Origin: Polaribacter vadi
GTDB lineage: Bacteria > Bacteroidota > Bacteroidia > Flavobacteriales > Flavobacteriaceae
NCBI RefSeq assembly: GCF_018861005.1
Contig: NZ_JAHKQL010000031.1
Span: forward strand, 92,657 to 156,656
Reading direction: 5' to 3'
Length of the DNA: 64,000 bases
Positions within the stretch are counted from its first letter, which is position 1. Each line of letters starts with the position of its first letter. Made by a program: the position numbers and the translations under genes. The notes beneath the pieces were generated by a model. That model did no database searches and was not told the DNA's origin. It was given only the letters and a program-made list of their open reading frames with translations. This document shows positions 1 to 7,318 of this stretch, piece after piece.

Positions 1-354
1 TTTACAGCAGATACTACAAAACAACTTACTGAAACTGTACTTTTAGATGTAACTTTCATCCAAAATAAAATAGATTTTAATGATGCATTTCTATTGCAAC
101 AAGAACAAGAAAACTTGGCTAAAGGTCTTATAAAAACAAAGTCAAAACAGATTTTACTTTTAGAAAAACCATCATTATATATGGTTTTTAAAGGCAAAAA
201 AGGGAAGTTTAACTATCAAGTTTGTAATACTTTTATAAAAGTAAACGAATCAAATTTTGTTTTAGCTAAAACCGAAGTTTATGGAGATTCTTTGGTAAAT
301 AATCGTTTTTGCCAAGCTTTTTCGTTGATAGAGAACATCAAACTAAAAAATTAA
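1..354 (+). CDS. C-terminal part of an unrecognised protein, start outside window
   Basis: The frame is open from the very first base (first codon TTT) to a TAA, giving about 117 residues with no convincing start inside the window, so this is the tail of a longer gene. The TTG at 94 is just an internal Leu codon. The fragment is Lys/Asn-rich, has no membrane segment and no motif I recognise. It ends 21 bases before pepT on the same strand and may be co-transcribed with it. No function is proposed. Confidence 0.6.
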   Translation, partial: FTADTTKQLTETVLLDVTFIQNKIDFNDAFLLQQEQENLAKGLIKTKSKQILLLEKPSLYMVFKGKKGKFNYQVCNTFIKVNESNFVLAKTEVYGDSLVNNRFCQAFSLIENIKLKN

Positions 355-375
355 ATTGAAAATATCATCTAGATT

Positions 376-1617
376 ATGATTAATAAAGAACAAATTACAG
401 AGCGTTTTATAAGTTATGTAACTATAGATACTGAATCAGACCCAAATAATCCTGCTTTTCCAAGTACAGAAAAACAGTGGGTTTTGGCTAAAAAATTAGT
501 AACTGAACTTCAGCAAATTGGTTTACAAGATGTTGAATTAGATGAAAATTGTTACATAATGGCTAGTTTGCCAAGTAATATCAACTATAAAGTGCCAACT
601 ATTGGTTTTATTGCACATATAGATACAAGTCCAGATTTTACAGGAGCCAATGTAAAACCACAAATCATTGAAAACTATCAAGGCAATGCAATCATTTTAA
701 ATGAAAAAGAAAACATTGTTTTGTCTCCAGATTATTTTGATGATTTGTTGCAATACAAAGGTCAGACCATTATTACTACTGATGGTACAACACTTTTAGG
801 CGCAGATGATAAAGCTGGAGTTACAGAAATTGTTACTGCAATGGAATATTTAATAAACCATCCAGAAATTAAACACGGAAAAATTAGAATTTGTTTTACA
901 CCAGATGAAGAAGTTGGTAAAGGAGCACATTTATTTGATGTGGATAAATTTGGTGCAGAATGGGCGTACACTATGGATGGTAGTCAAATTGGTGAATTAG
1001 AATATGAAAATTTTAATGCAGCTTCTGCAATAGTAACTATTTCTGGTAAAATTGTACATCCTGGTTATGCAAAAGGAAAAATGATCAATTCCATTTTAAT
1101 TGCAAACGATTATATTACTGCTTTACCAACCAAAGAAGTACCAGAACAAACAGAAGATTATGAAGGTTTTTTCCATTTACATGATATTAATGGTGATGTA
1201 GAACAAACTGTTTTAGAGTATATTATTAGAGATCACGATTTTGATTTGTTTGAAAAAAGAAAAAAATTGATGCATAAAATTGCAGACGATTTTAACGAAC
1301 GTTTGCAACAAGATTTAATTTCTGTTGTTATTAAAAATCAATATTTTAATATGAAAGAGAAAATTACACCTGTTATGCATATTGTAGATATTGCAGAAGA
1401 AGTAATAAAAGATCTTGGTATTACTCCTTTAATAAAGCCAATTCGTGGAGGAACAGATGGTTCTCAGCTTTCTTATAAAGGTTTGCCTTGCCCAAATATT
1501 TTTGCTGGTGGCCATAATTTTCACGGTCGTTTTGAATACGTACCTGTAGAATCTATGATAAAAGCAACAGAAGTAATTATAGGTATTGCACAAAAAGTAT
1601 CAGAAAAATATCAGTAG
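376..1617 (+). CDS. pepT: Peptidase T (tripeptide aminopeptidase, M20B)
   Basis: Cytosolic zinc exopeptidase that removes the N-terminal residue from tripeptides. At 413 residues it has the usual family length. The M20 metal and catalytic signature is complete: HIDTSPD (His81, Asp83), DGTTLLGADD (bridging Asp near 145), PDEEVGKG (catalytic Glu and metal Glu at 178/179), MDGSQIGELEYE (Asp near 200) and GGHNFHG (metal His near 380). The dimerisation lid domain lies roughly between residues 210 and 320. The next gene is convergent, so pepT is either alone or the last gene of an operon with the upstream fragment. The product assignment is secure from the motif order. Confidence 0.95.
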   Translation: MINKEQITERFISYVTIDTESDPNNPAFPSTEKQWVLAKKLVTELQQIGLQDVELDENCYIMASLPSNINYKVPTIGFIAHIDTSPDFTGANVKPQIIENYQGNAIILNEKENIVLSPDYFDDLLQYKGQTIITTDGTTLLGADDKAGVTEIVTAMEYLINHPEIKHGKIRICFTPDEEVGKGAHLFDVDKFGAEWAYTMDGSQIGELEYENFNAASAIVTISGKIVHPGYAKGKMINSILIANDYITALPTKEVPEQTEDYEGFFHLHDINGDVEQTVLEYIIRDHDFDLFEKRKKLMHKIADDFNERLQQDLISVVIKNQYFNMKEKITPVMHIVDIAEEVIKDLGITPLIKPIRGGTDGSQLSYKGLPCPNIFAGGHNFHGRFEYVPVESMIKATEVIIGIAQKVSEKYQ

Positions 1618-1673
1618 ATGAAGAAAATCTGCCTATACTTTTAATAGAACAATAAGTAGATTAAATAATTATC

Positions 1674-1706
1674 AAAAAAAAGTCTCCAAAATAAAATTTT
1701 GGAGAC
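1674..1706 (-). terminator. Hairpin terminator between pepT and the acyltransferase gene
   Basis: A perfect 10-bp stem (GTCTCCAAAA / TTTTGGAGAC, 1682-1691 with 1697-1706) closes a 5-base loop. Eight A residues at 1674-1681 become a U tract on the minus strand, so it best terminates the leftward acyltransferase gene. On the plus strand the stem is followed only by ATAGTTTT, which gives weaker termination of pepT. Confidence 0.8.
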
Positions 1707-1835
1707 ATAGTTTTCAATTCGTAACAATGATAACTATTTTCTACGTCTTTTAATCAATAAAAAATCCCTAGATTTTATTTATTCATAAAGAAATATAGGG
1801 CAATTTAATACTTCTTGTACTTGTGTAAAAATGCT

Positions 1836-2375
1836 TTAAGATAACTCAGGGTTTTTCCCCTTTACATTTAAGAAAAACCCCCTTAAATAGGCAATATCTT
1901 CTTCTTTATTCTCAGTAATATAAAAAGGTTCAGAGATTTTAATCTTTTTATTTTCAAAATCTAAAGTAGCCATTACTATAGGTACATTTGCACCTTTTGC
2001 AATATAATAGAAACCAGTTTTCCAAGTAGTAACTTTTTTACGAGTACCTTCAGGAGAGATGCCTAATCTAAATTCTTCTTTAGAATTAAAAATGTCGATA
2101 ATAACATCTACAAATTTATTATTCTTACTTCTATCTACAGGTGTGCCACCTAAAGCTTTAAAAATAAAACCAAAAGGACCTTTAAAAAGTGAAGCTTTAC
2201 CAATAAAATTAATCATTATTCCAGAACTCATTCTGGTTAAGATTGCAATAGGAAAATCTACCCAACTTGTATGTGGAGCAGCAATAACTACATATTTTTT
2301 GATGGTTTTATTGAACTCTCCTTCAAACTTCCAACCTAAAATTGTAAATAATATAAATCTTGCAAATACTTTCAT
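1836..2375 (-). CDS. 1-acyl-glycerol-3-phosphate acyltransferase family protein (PlsC-like)
   Basis: Membrane-associated acyltransferase of the LPLAT superfamily, expected to move an acyl chain onto lysophosphatidate or a similar glycerolipid. The catalytic H(x4)D box is visible as HTSWVD (His35, Asp40), and the acceptor-binding EGTR motif as SPEGTR (109-112). The protein has 179 residues, shorter than E. coli PlsC (about 245) but typical for the small flavobacterial members. A hydrophobic N-terminus (residues 1-15) probably anchors it to the inner membrane. It stands alone, converging on pepT. The true acceptor cannot be read from the sequence. Confidence 0.85.
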   Translation of the reverse strand: MKVFARFILFTILGWKFEGEFNKTIKKYVVIAAPHTSWVDFPIAILTRMSSGIMINFIGKASLFKGPFGFIFKALGGTPVDRSKNNKFVDVIIDIFNSKEEFRLGISPEGTRKKVTTWKTGFYYIAKGANVPIVMATLDFENKKIKISEPFYITENKEEDIAYLRGFFLNVKGKNPELS

Positions 2376-2433
2376 TGATTATTGTTGAATCTACAAAAAT
2401 ATGTATTTAATTATATAAACATTAATAAGTTTA

Positions 2434-3129
2434 TTATATTTTGAGTTCTTTTACAAAAAAACAAAATGGAAGAAAATGTTCACACATTTTATTTTGAAAA
2501 TGGTTAAACCAAGTAACTTTCAGTAATTTACTTGGTACTATTTTCTTTTTACCACCATTATTATAAAACAAATCCTCTTGTGTTTGTTTTTTTAAGCCAG
2601 AAACAATAAAATTGGGAGTTTGGTAACTTATACCTGGTAATTTTTCAAAGCTATTCTCGTAAGATTTTCGATGTTCTAATTTTTTTGTTTTAAATTGAAT
2701 AACTTCACCATAATTATAATCCGTTAAGACATTATAGTTTAAAACTTCTGGTATTAATTGTTTTTCTTTAGGTATTTTAATATCATTTCCTTCTTTATCT
2801 TTAACCCTATAGTATTTTAATTCTTTATAAGTCCTTAAAAAGGATTCATAAATAACTTTCTCACAAAATTCACTTTTATTAGCATTAAAATAAACACAAT
2901 TATATTTTATTAAGTCTGCAATTTGAGCATTTTCAATATCTGAACTAAAAACTTTCTTGTTTTCCTTTCTTTCAAAAAAAACTTCTTTAACTATCATTAA
3001 AGGAGGCACTAAACCTGGAAATTCACTTATTTTTTTGAAATTATTAACAAATAAAGGATGAGAGTTTAACGTAACTATATCCCCAATTTCAAATTTATTT
3101 TCTATATCATTATTTCTTTCTATTTTCAT
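2434..3129 (-). CDS. Unrecognised 231-residue protein divergent from the reverse transcriptase
   Basis: I do not recognise this family. It is a soluble, Lys/Asn/Phe-rich protein with no signal peptide or membrane segment. The N-terminal stretch FEIGDIVTLNSHP, with PPLMIVKEV near residue 45, has the look of a small beta-barrel (SH3/KOW-like) opening, which is only an impression. Four scattered cysteines do not form a zinc motif. A TATCTTTA box just upstream of the start could be its -7 element. It diverges from the reverse transcriptase gene across the structured non-coding region, and both are more AT-rich than the flanking core genes, so the two probably arrived together. A partner role in that system is inference only. 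Confidence 0.65.
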   Translation of the reverse strand: MKIERNNDIENKFEIGDIVTLNSHPLFVNNFKKISEFPGLVPPLMIVKEVFFERKENKKVFSSDIENAQIADLIKYNCVYFNANKSEFCEKVIYESFLRTYKELKYYRVKDKEGNDIKIPKEKQLIPEVLNYNVLTDYNYGEVIQFKTKKLEHRKSYENSFEKLPGISYQTPNFIVSGLKKQTQEDLFYNNGGKKKIVPSKLLKVTWFNHFQNKMCEHFLPFCFFVKELKI

Positions 3130-3250
3130 AGTTTTTTTCTTTAAAGATAAGTAAAAATCTTATATTTACTTCTAAGTAGGGAAGTTCTTTAGTTATTTTT
3201 AATAAACATTTATTGAGCCATTGTAAATTTTTAATTTCAATTAATTCAGA

Positions 3251-3572
3251 CCTTTTTAAAGGGATTAATAAATACGTGAATTAATAAAAGTGAATTCTAT
3301 TTCACTTATCCAAGACAATATTAATATAATCTTGTATAAGTGAAATAGCGCAGTTATTGCTTTCACCCTATATATAATTAATAGAGTGAATTTAATAAGT
3401 TTAAGACAGTTTGCTAACATAGTATAAAGGTTTTGAAGTTTAAATAGCTGTATCCATACCTTAATTGGTAAAGTTACGTTCAATTTCATCGGGAATCGTG
3501 AATTCGGTTAATAGCTCAGTCATTTAATGATGTTACGTTTATTATATTAAATTCCGAGCGAGAACTTTTCTT
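3251..3572 (+). ncRNA. Candidate structured non-coding RNA preceding the reverse transcriptase
   Basis: The 458-base gap between the divergent genes carries a chain of hairpins in the sense direction of the reverse transcriptase: a short one at 3251-3262; a long one at 3297-3348 (13 bp perfect, one mismatch, then 5 bp); another at 3362-3390 (5 bp, one mismatch, 4 bp, 9-base loop); and a 3' closing stem of 3503-3513 with 3545-3558 around a small TCAT/ATGA hairpin. The octamer GTTACGTT occurs twice (3473 and 3532). Stand-alone defence reverse transcriptases are known to carry their template RNA just upstream, so the position fits. The ends are guesses: no clean TAnnTTTG promoter was found, and no expression data are available. 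Confidence 0.5.
3297..3348 (+). other. Long imperfect hairpin with a competing alternative pairing
   Basis: CTATTTCACTTAT (3297-3309) is perfectly complementary to ATAAGTGAAATAG (3336-3348). After a C/T mismatch the stem continues as CAAGA (3311-3315) with TCTTG (3330-3334), leaving a 14-base AT loop. The upstream AAGTGAA at 3288-3294 can instead pair with TTCACTT at 3301-3307 around a 6-base loop, which would break the long stem. An 18-bp helix in otherwise plain AT-rich spacer is unlikely by chance. Confidence 0.75.
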
Positions 3573-3587
3573 ACTTTTTTAAATGCT

Positions 3588-5090
3588 ATGAAAAAAAAAG
3601 AAAAAGATTGGTTTAAAGATCGAGGTTATCCTCATTTTTCTAATAAGACTCCAAAATCAGTTAGAAAAAATGTTCTTGGCTATATTTTAAATACTAAAAA
3701 TATTGCAAAACATTCTTTTTCACCTTTAATTTTTAAGGAGATTAAACAACGTAGATATAAAGAGTCTGAGTTTAATGGAGTTTTAAAACGTTCTCATAAA
3801 AAACAAAATAAAAAAGGCAAAATAGTTTCTAATACCAAAATTAGACCTATTCTTTATGCAACTCATATTGATGCTCATATTTATTCTTATTACACTCAAA
3901 AAATCATTACTCCAAAATATGAATCTTATTTAAAGAAAAATAAATTATTATCAGATTCAATAACTGCTTACAGAAGAATAGAAACTGATGATAAATTAAA
4001 GTTTAAGAACAATGTTCATTTTGCAAAAGATGTTTTTGATGAAATAAAGAAAAGAGAAAACTGTGTAGCTTTAGTGTTAGATATTGAGAACTTCTTCCCT
4101 ACTCTAAATCATAAAAAAATAAAATTAGCTTGGGCTAAAATACTAGGATATAAATCTTTACCAAAAGATCATTATAATTTGTTTAAAGCTATTACCAAGT
4201 TTTCATATGTGAATTTAAAAGATTTAAAAACCAAAAATGGTCATTTTGATGAAAAAGAATTAGCCAAACACAAAAAAAATGGAAAACACACTTTTTTTGA
4301 TAATATTCAAGACCTTTTAGAAAGTGATATTGTAATTCATAAAAATCAAAAACATAACGAAAATAAGGATTGTAAAAAACTAAGAGGTATTCCTCAAGGT
4401 TTACCTATAAGTGCATTAATTGCAAATATTTATATGTTAGCTTTTGATGAAGCTGTTATTAATGAATTAACTATAAAACACAATGTTTTTTACAGAAGAT
4501 ATTCAGATGACATAGTAGTTTTGTGTAAAGAGAATCAAATAGATTTTGTTGAGGATTTTATTATTAATGAGGTTAAAAAAATTGAATTAACCATATCAAA
4601 AGAAAAAACAGAAAAAACACTTTTTAAAAACCATAATAATAGGCTTCTATCATTTAAAATTAAAAAAGACAATACTTTACAAGAAAACTTTCCTTTAAAT
4701 TATTTAGGTTTTGAATTTTATGGTTATCAAACTTTGATTAAATCTAAAAATTTAGCTCAGTTTTACAGAGAAATGAAACAAACTGTAAAAAGAAAACACA
4801 AAAGAGTTGAAACCATTAAAGAAAAATATCTTTTAGATGAAGCACCTTTATTTAAAAGAAAAGTTTATAGACTATACAGTTTTAAAGGAGTAAAGTCAAG
4901 ATGGTTACCTCAAAAAGGCAAAGAATACGATAGAAAATTTAGAGGCAATTATTTAAGATATGCTTACAGAGCAGCAGATGATTTAAATGCTCCAGAAATA
5001 AAAAGACAATTGCGAAATCATTGGAAAATTTTACAAACAACAATGAAGAAGTATGATTTTTCTAATGTTGATAATGATAAAACTATATAG
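3588..5090 (+). CDS. Stand-alone reverse transcriptase, probable defence-associated (DRT-type)
   Basis: RNA-templated DNA polymerase of 500 residues with all palm motifs: KIRPILYATHID near 84-95 (motif 2 region), LDIENFF with catalytic Asp165 (motif A), RGIPQGLPIS at 266-275 (motif B), RRYSDD with the two catalytic Asp at 307/308 (motif C) and NYLGFEFYG at 371-379. A basic, helical C-terminal region of about 120 residues follows. There is no maturase X domain, HNH nuclease, integrase or protease, so this is neither a group II intron protein nor a retroelement. Blocks such as YATHIDAHIYSYY, AYRR, LPKDHYNLFK and RRYSDD resemble what I remember of the DRT2/UG2 class, but I cannot verify that. 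A structured non-coding region lies directly upstream. rmuC follows 44 bases later. Confidence 0.85.
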   Translation: MKKKEKDWFKDRGYPHFSNKTPKSVRKNVLGYILNTKNIAKHSFSPLIFKEIKQRRYKESEFNGVLKRSHKKQNKKGKIVSNTKIRPILYATHIDAHIYSYYTQKIITPKYESYLKKNKLLSDSITAYRRIETDDKLKFKNNVHFAKDVFDEIKKRENCVALVLDIENFFPTLNHKKIKLAWAKILGYKSLPKDHYNLFKAITKFSYVNLKDLKTKNGHFDEKELAKHKKNGKHTFFDNIQDLLESDIVIHKNQKHNENKDCKKLRGIPQGLPISALIANIYMLAFDEAVINELTIKHNVFYRRYSDDIVVLCKENQIDFVEDFIINEVKKIELTISKEKTEKTLFKNHNNRLLSFKIKKDNTLQENFPLNYLGFEFYGYQTLIKSKNLAQFYREMKQTVKRKHKRVETIKEKYLLDEAPLFKRKVYRLYSFKGVKSRWLPQKGKEYDRKFRGNYLRYAYRAADDLNAPEIKRQLRNHWKILQTTMKKYDFSNVDNDKTI

Positions 5091-5134
5091 AAAAATTACT
5101 TTAATTACTTACTTTTACATAATAAATTAATACA

Positions 5135-6475
5135 ATGACAGATTTGATTGCTTACTTTTTAATAGCACTGGTTTTTAGTGTAATAGGTTTTTTTATTGGT
5201 AAATTACTTACCAAATTAAATTTAGAAAAAGAGAACACAATTGTAGAGAAAGAAAAGTCTACTTTACAAGAACGCGTTGCTCTGTTACAACAGTCTAAAG
5301 ATCTTGCCGAAAACAATTTTATTGAATTACAAAAAGAGGTAAAAAGCAGTCAGCAAGAAAAAGAAAATTTACTGCAATTAAATACACGTCAAGATTCAGA
5401 AATTAAAAACTTACAGTTAAAATTAGAAGAACACAAAGCAGAAGTAGAAAATCTTCAGAAAAAATTTACCAGTGATTTTGAGGTTTTAGCCAATAAAATT
5501 TTAGAAGAAAAGTCAAATAAATTTACAGAACAAAACAAAGAAAATTTAAAAGTAATTTTAAATCCTTTGCAAGAAAAAATAAAGGTTTTTGAAGATAAAG
5601 TAGATAAAACTCATAAAGAAAGTATCGATTATCATGCAGCTTTACGTCAGCAAATTTTAGGTTTAAAAGAGTTAAATCAACAAATGAGTAAAGACACTTT
5701 AAACTTAACCAAAGCTTTAAAAGGTGATTCTAAAATGCAAGGTAATTGGGGTGAATTAGTTTTAGAACGTGTTTTAGAAAAATCTGGTTTAGAGAAAGAT
5801 AGAGAGTATTTTGTGCAGCAAAGCTTTACTACTGAAGAAGGCAAAAGAGTGTTGCCAGATGTTGTAATTCATTTGCCAGATAACAAAAAAATGATTGTAG
5901 ATTCTAAAGTTTCATTAACTGCTTACGAGCAATTTATAAATGAAGATGATGAAACTTTAAAGACACAATTTTTAAAAGAACACATCAATTCTTTAAAAAG
6001 ACATATTGAGCAATTATCAGAAAAAAAATATGAAGATTTATATCAAATAGAATCACCAGACTTTGTATTGTTATTCATTCCTATAGAACCTGCTTTTGCT
6101 GTGGCATTAAATGCTGATAATCATTTGTACAACAAAGCTTTTGAGAAAAACATTGTTATTGTAACTCCTTCTACTTTATTAGCCACATTAAGAACCATAG
6201 ATTCTATGTGGAATAACGAAAAGCAACAAAGAAATGCAATGGAAATTGCAAGACAAGCTGGTGCTTTATACGATAAATTTAATGGTTTATTAACTGATTT
6301 AATTGGTATTGGTAAACGTATTGATGATAGCAAAAAAGAATATTCTAATGCCATGAATAAATTGTTTGATGGTAGAGGAAACTTAATTACTTCTGTAGAA
6401 AAGCTCAAGAAAATGGGCGCAAAAGCCAAAAAATCACTTCCCGAAAAAATTATTGAAAGAGCAAACAACGACTAA
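5135..6475 (+). CDS. rmuC: DNA recombination protein RmuC
   Basis: Nuclease-fold protein that limits inversions at short inverted repeats. The order is classical: an N-terminal membrane helix (residues 4-25), a long Glu/Lys/Gln-rich coiled coil (about 35-150), then the RmuC domain with GDSKMQGNWGELVLERVLEKSG (near 200) and the core LPDNKKMIVDSKVSLTAYE, a restriction-endonuclease-like D...DxK arrangement. At 446 residues it has normal length. It sits at the right border of the reverse transcriptase island, with a 44-base gap and no terminator visible between them, so read-through from the island is possible. Confidence 0.93.
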   Translation: MTDLIAYFLIALVFSVIGFFIGKLLTKLNLEKENTIVEKEKSTLQERVALLQQSKDLAENNFIELQKEVKSSQQEKENLLQLNTRQDSEIKNLQLKLEEHKAEVENLQKKFTSDFEVLANKILEEKSNKFTEQNKENLKVILNPLQEKIKVFEDKVDKTHKESIDYHAALRQQILGLKELNQQMSKDTLNLTKALKGDSKMQGNWGELVLERVLEKSGLEKDREYFVQQSFTTEEGKRVLPDVVIHLPDNKKMIVDSKVSLTAYEQFINEDDETLKTQFLKEHINSLKRHIEQLSEKKYEDLYQIESPDFVLLFIPIEPAFAVALNADNHLYNKAFEKNIVIVTPSTLLATLRTIDSMWNNEKQQRNAMEIARQAGALYDKFNGLLTDLIGIGKRIDDSKKEYSNAMNKLFDGRGNLITSVEKLKKMGAKAKKSLPEKIIERANND

Positions 6476-6535
6476 CTATTTGCTTTTGAGTTAAGATTAA
6501 CTTTATAAGAGTTAAGCCCAACTTTATTTCTACTT

Positions 6536-6543
6536 TACTTTTG
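6536..6543 (+). promoter_or_regulatory. -7 box of the CsbD-cluster promoter
   Basis: TACTTTTG matches the Bacteroidota -7 consensus TAnnTTTG exactly and sits 25 bases before the first start codon of the small-protein cluster. No clear TTG -33 element is present at the usual distance. Confidence 0.5.
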
Positions 6544-6567
6544 TAGTGTAACAATTAAAGACACATT

Positions 6568-6804
6568 ATGAAAGATAATAAAGATAAAGAAACTAAGCTA
6601 TATAAAGACGTCGAAACTGAAGGTATTACCGAAAATGTTGCTGGTGAACAAACCATACAAACCGAAGAAACTAAAATTTTAAAAGGTACTAATGGTGATA
6701 AAGATAAAGAGGTTTTGATTGGAAAAGACATTGATAAAATTGATGAAATTAAAGAAGGTCATGATACTTTACAAAAAAGAATTTTGGCAAAACTTATGAA
6801 ATAA
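6568..6804 (+). CDS. Small hydrophilic protein of unknown function, CsbD cluster
   Basis: A 78-residue, charged, Lys/Asp/Glu/Thr-rich protein without Cys, Trp, signal peptide or membrane segment, probably cytosolic and largely disordered or helical. I do not recognise the family. It is the first of three small same-strand genes (gaps of 33 and 52 bases) ending with a CsbD-like gene, and it has its own -7 box, so a general-stress role is inferred from context alone. Confidence 0.65.
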   Translation: MKDNKDKETKLYKDVETEGITENVAGEQTIQTEETKILKGTNGDKDKEVLIGKDIDKIDEIKEGHDTLQKRILAKLMK

Positions 6805-6837
6805 GGAATCGAAATACTAACCCCAAAAATTACTAAA

Positions 6838-7023
6838 ATGGCAGAAGACAAACACGAGCCTCATTTACATCCATTAAAAGGGACTGTAAAAGATGGCTAT
6901 AAAGATAAAAATAGTAGCAAAAGAAGGCTACAAGGAGAAGATAAAGAGTTATTAGAGAATCAAGTACATAGTGCTACAGATAAATCTGATAAAAGAGTTG
7001 CTGATAAAATTCAGAACAGCTAA
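6838..7023 (+). CDS. Small hydrophilic protein of unknown function, CsbD cluster
   Basis: A 61-residue, very charged protein (MAEDKHEPHLHPLKGT...) lacking hydrophobic stretches. The composition resembles small stress-induced hydrophilins, but no family is recognised. It lies between the 78-residue gene and the CsbD gene in the same direction and is probably co-transcribed with them. Confidence 0.6.
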   Translation: MAEDKHEPHLHPLKGTVKDGYKDKNSSKRRLQGEDKELLENQVHSATDKSDKRVADKIQNS

Positions 7024-7075
7024 AAAACTTATCATTCTCATAAATTAAATTAATAATAATTAAAAAACACACATT

Positions 7076-7261
7076 ATGAACACAGACACAAAACAAGGTA
7101 AATGGAAACAAATTAAAGGTGAATTTAAAGATAAATTCGGACAAATTACCAATGATGAATCTACAGAAGCCGAAGGAAAAAAAGATAAATTAATTGGTGA
7201 AATCCAAGAGAAATATGGAAAAACCAAAGATGAAATTGCTGAAGAAATTAAGAGTTGGTAA
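7076..7261 (+). CDS. CsbD family general-stress protein
   Basis: A 61-residue helical protein with the CsbD hallmark repeats GKWKQIKGEFKDKFG and GKKDKLIGEIQEKYG. CsbD-like proteins are sigma-B or general-stress induced in other bacteria, and their molecular role is unknown. It ends the cluster of three small stress-type genes and is followed directly by a strong terminator. Confidence 0.88.
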   Translation: MNTDTKQGKWKQIKGEFKDKFGQITNDESTEAEGKKDKLIGEIQEKYGKTKDEIAEEIKSW

Positions 7262-7285
7262 TTTAAAAATCAACCTAAAAATGTA

Positions 7286-7318
7286 AGTATCAAAGCATTA
7301 AACTTTGATACTTTTTTT
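7286..7318 (+). terminator. Terminator of the CsbD cluster
   Basis: AGTATCAAAG (7286-7295) pairs perfectly with CTTTGATACT (7303-7312) around a 7-base loop and runs straight into seven T. It touches the stop codon of the convergent antiporter gene. Confidence 0.85.

Noticed and set aside
3588..5090. Group II intron maturase or retron reverse transcriptase
   Set aside because: There is no maturase X or HNH domain, no intron 5' GUGYG or domain V-like sequence around the gene, and no recognisable msr/msd pair upstream; the length and C-terminal extension suit the stand-alone defence group better.
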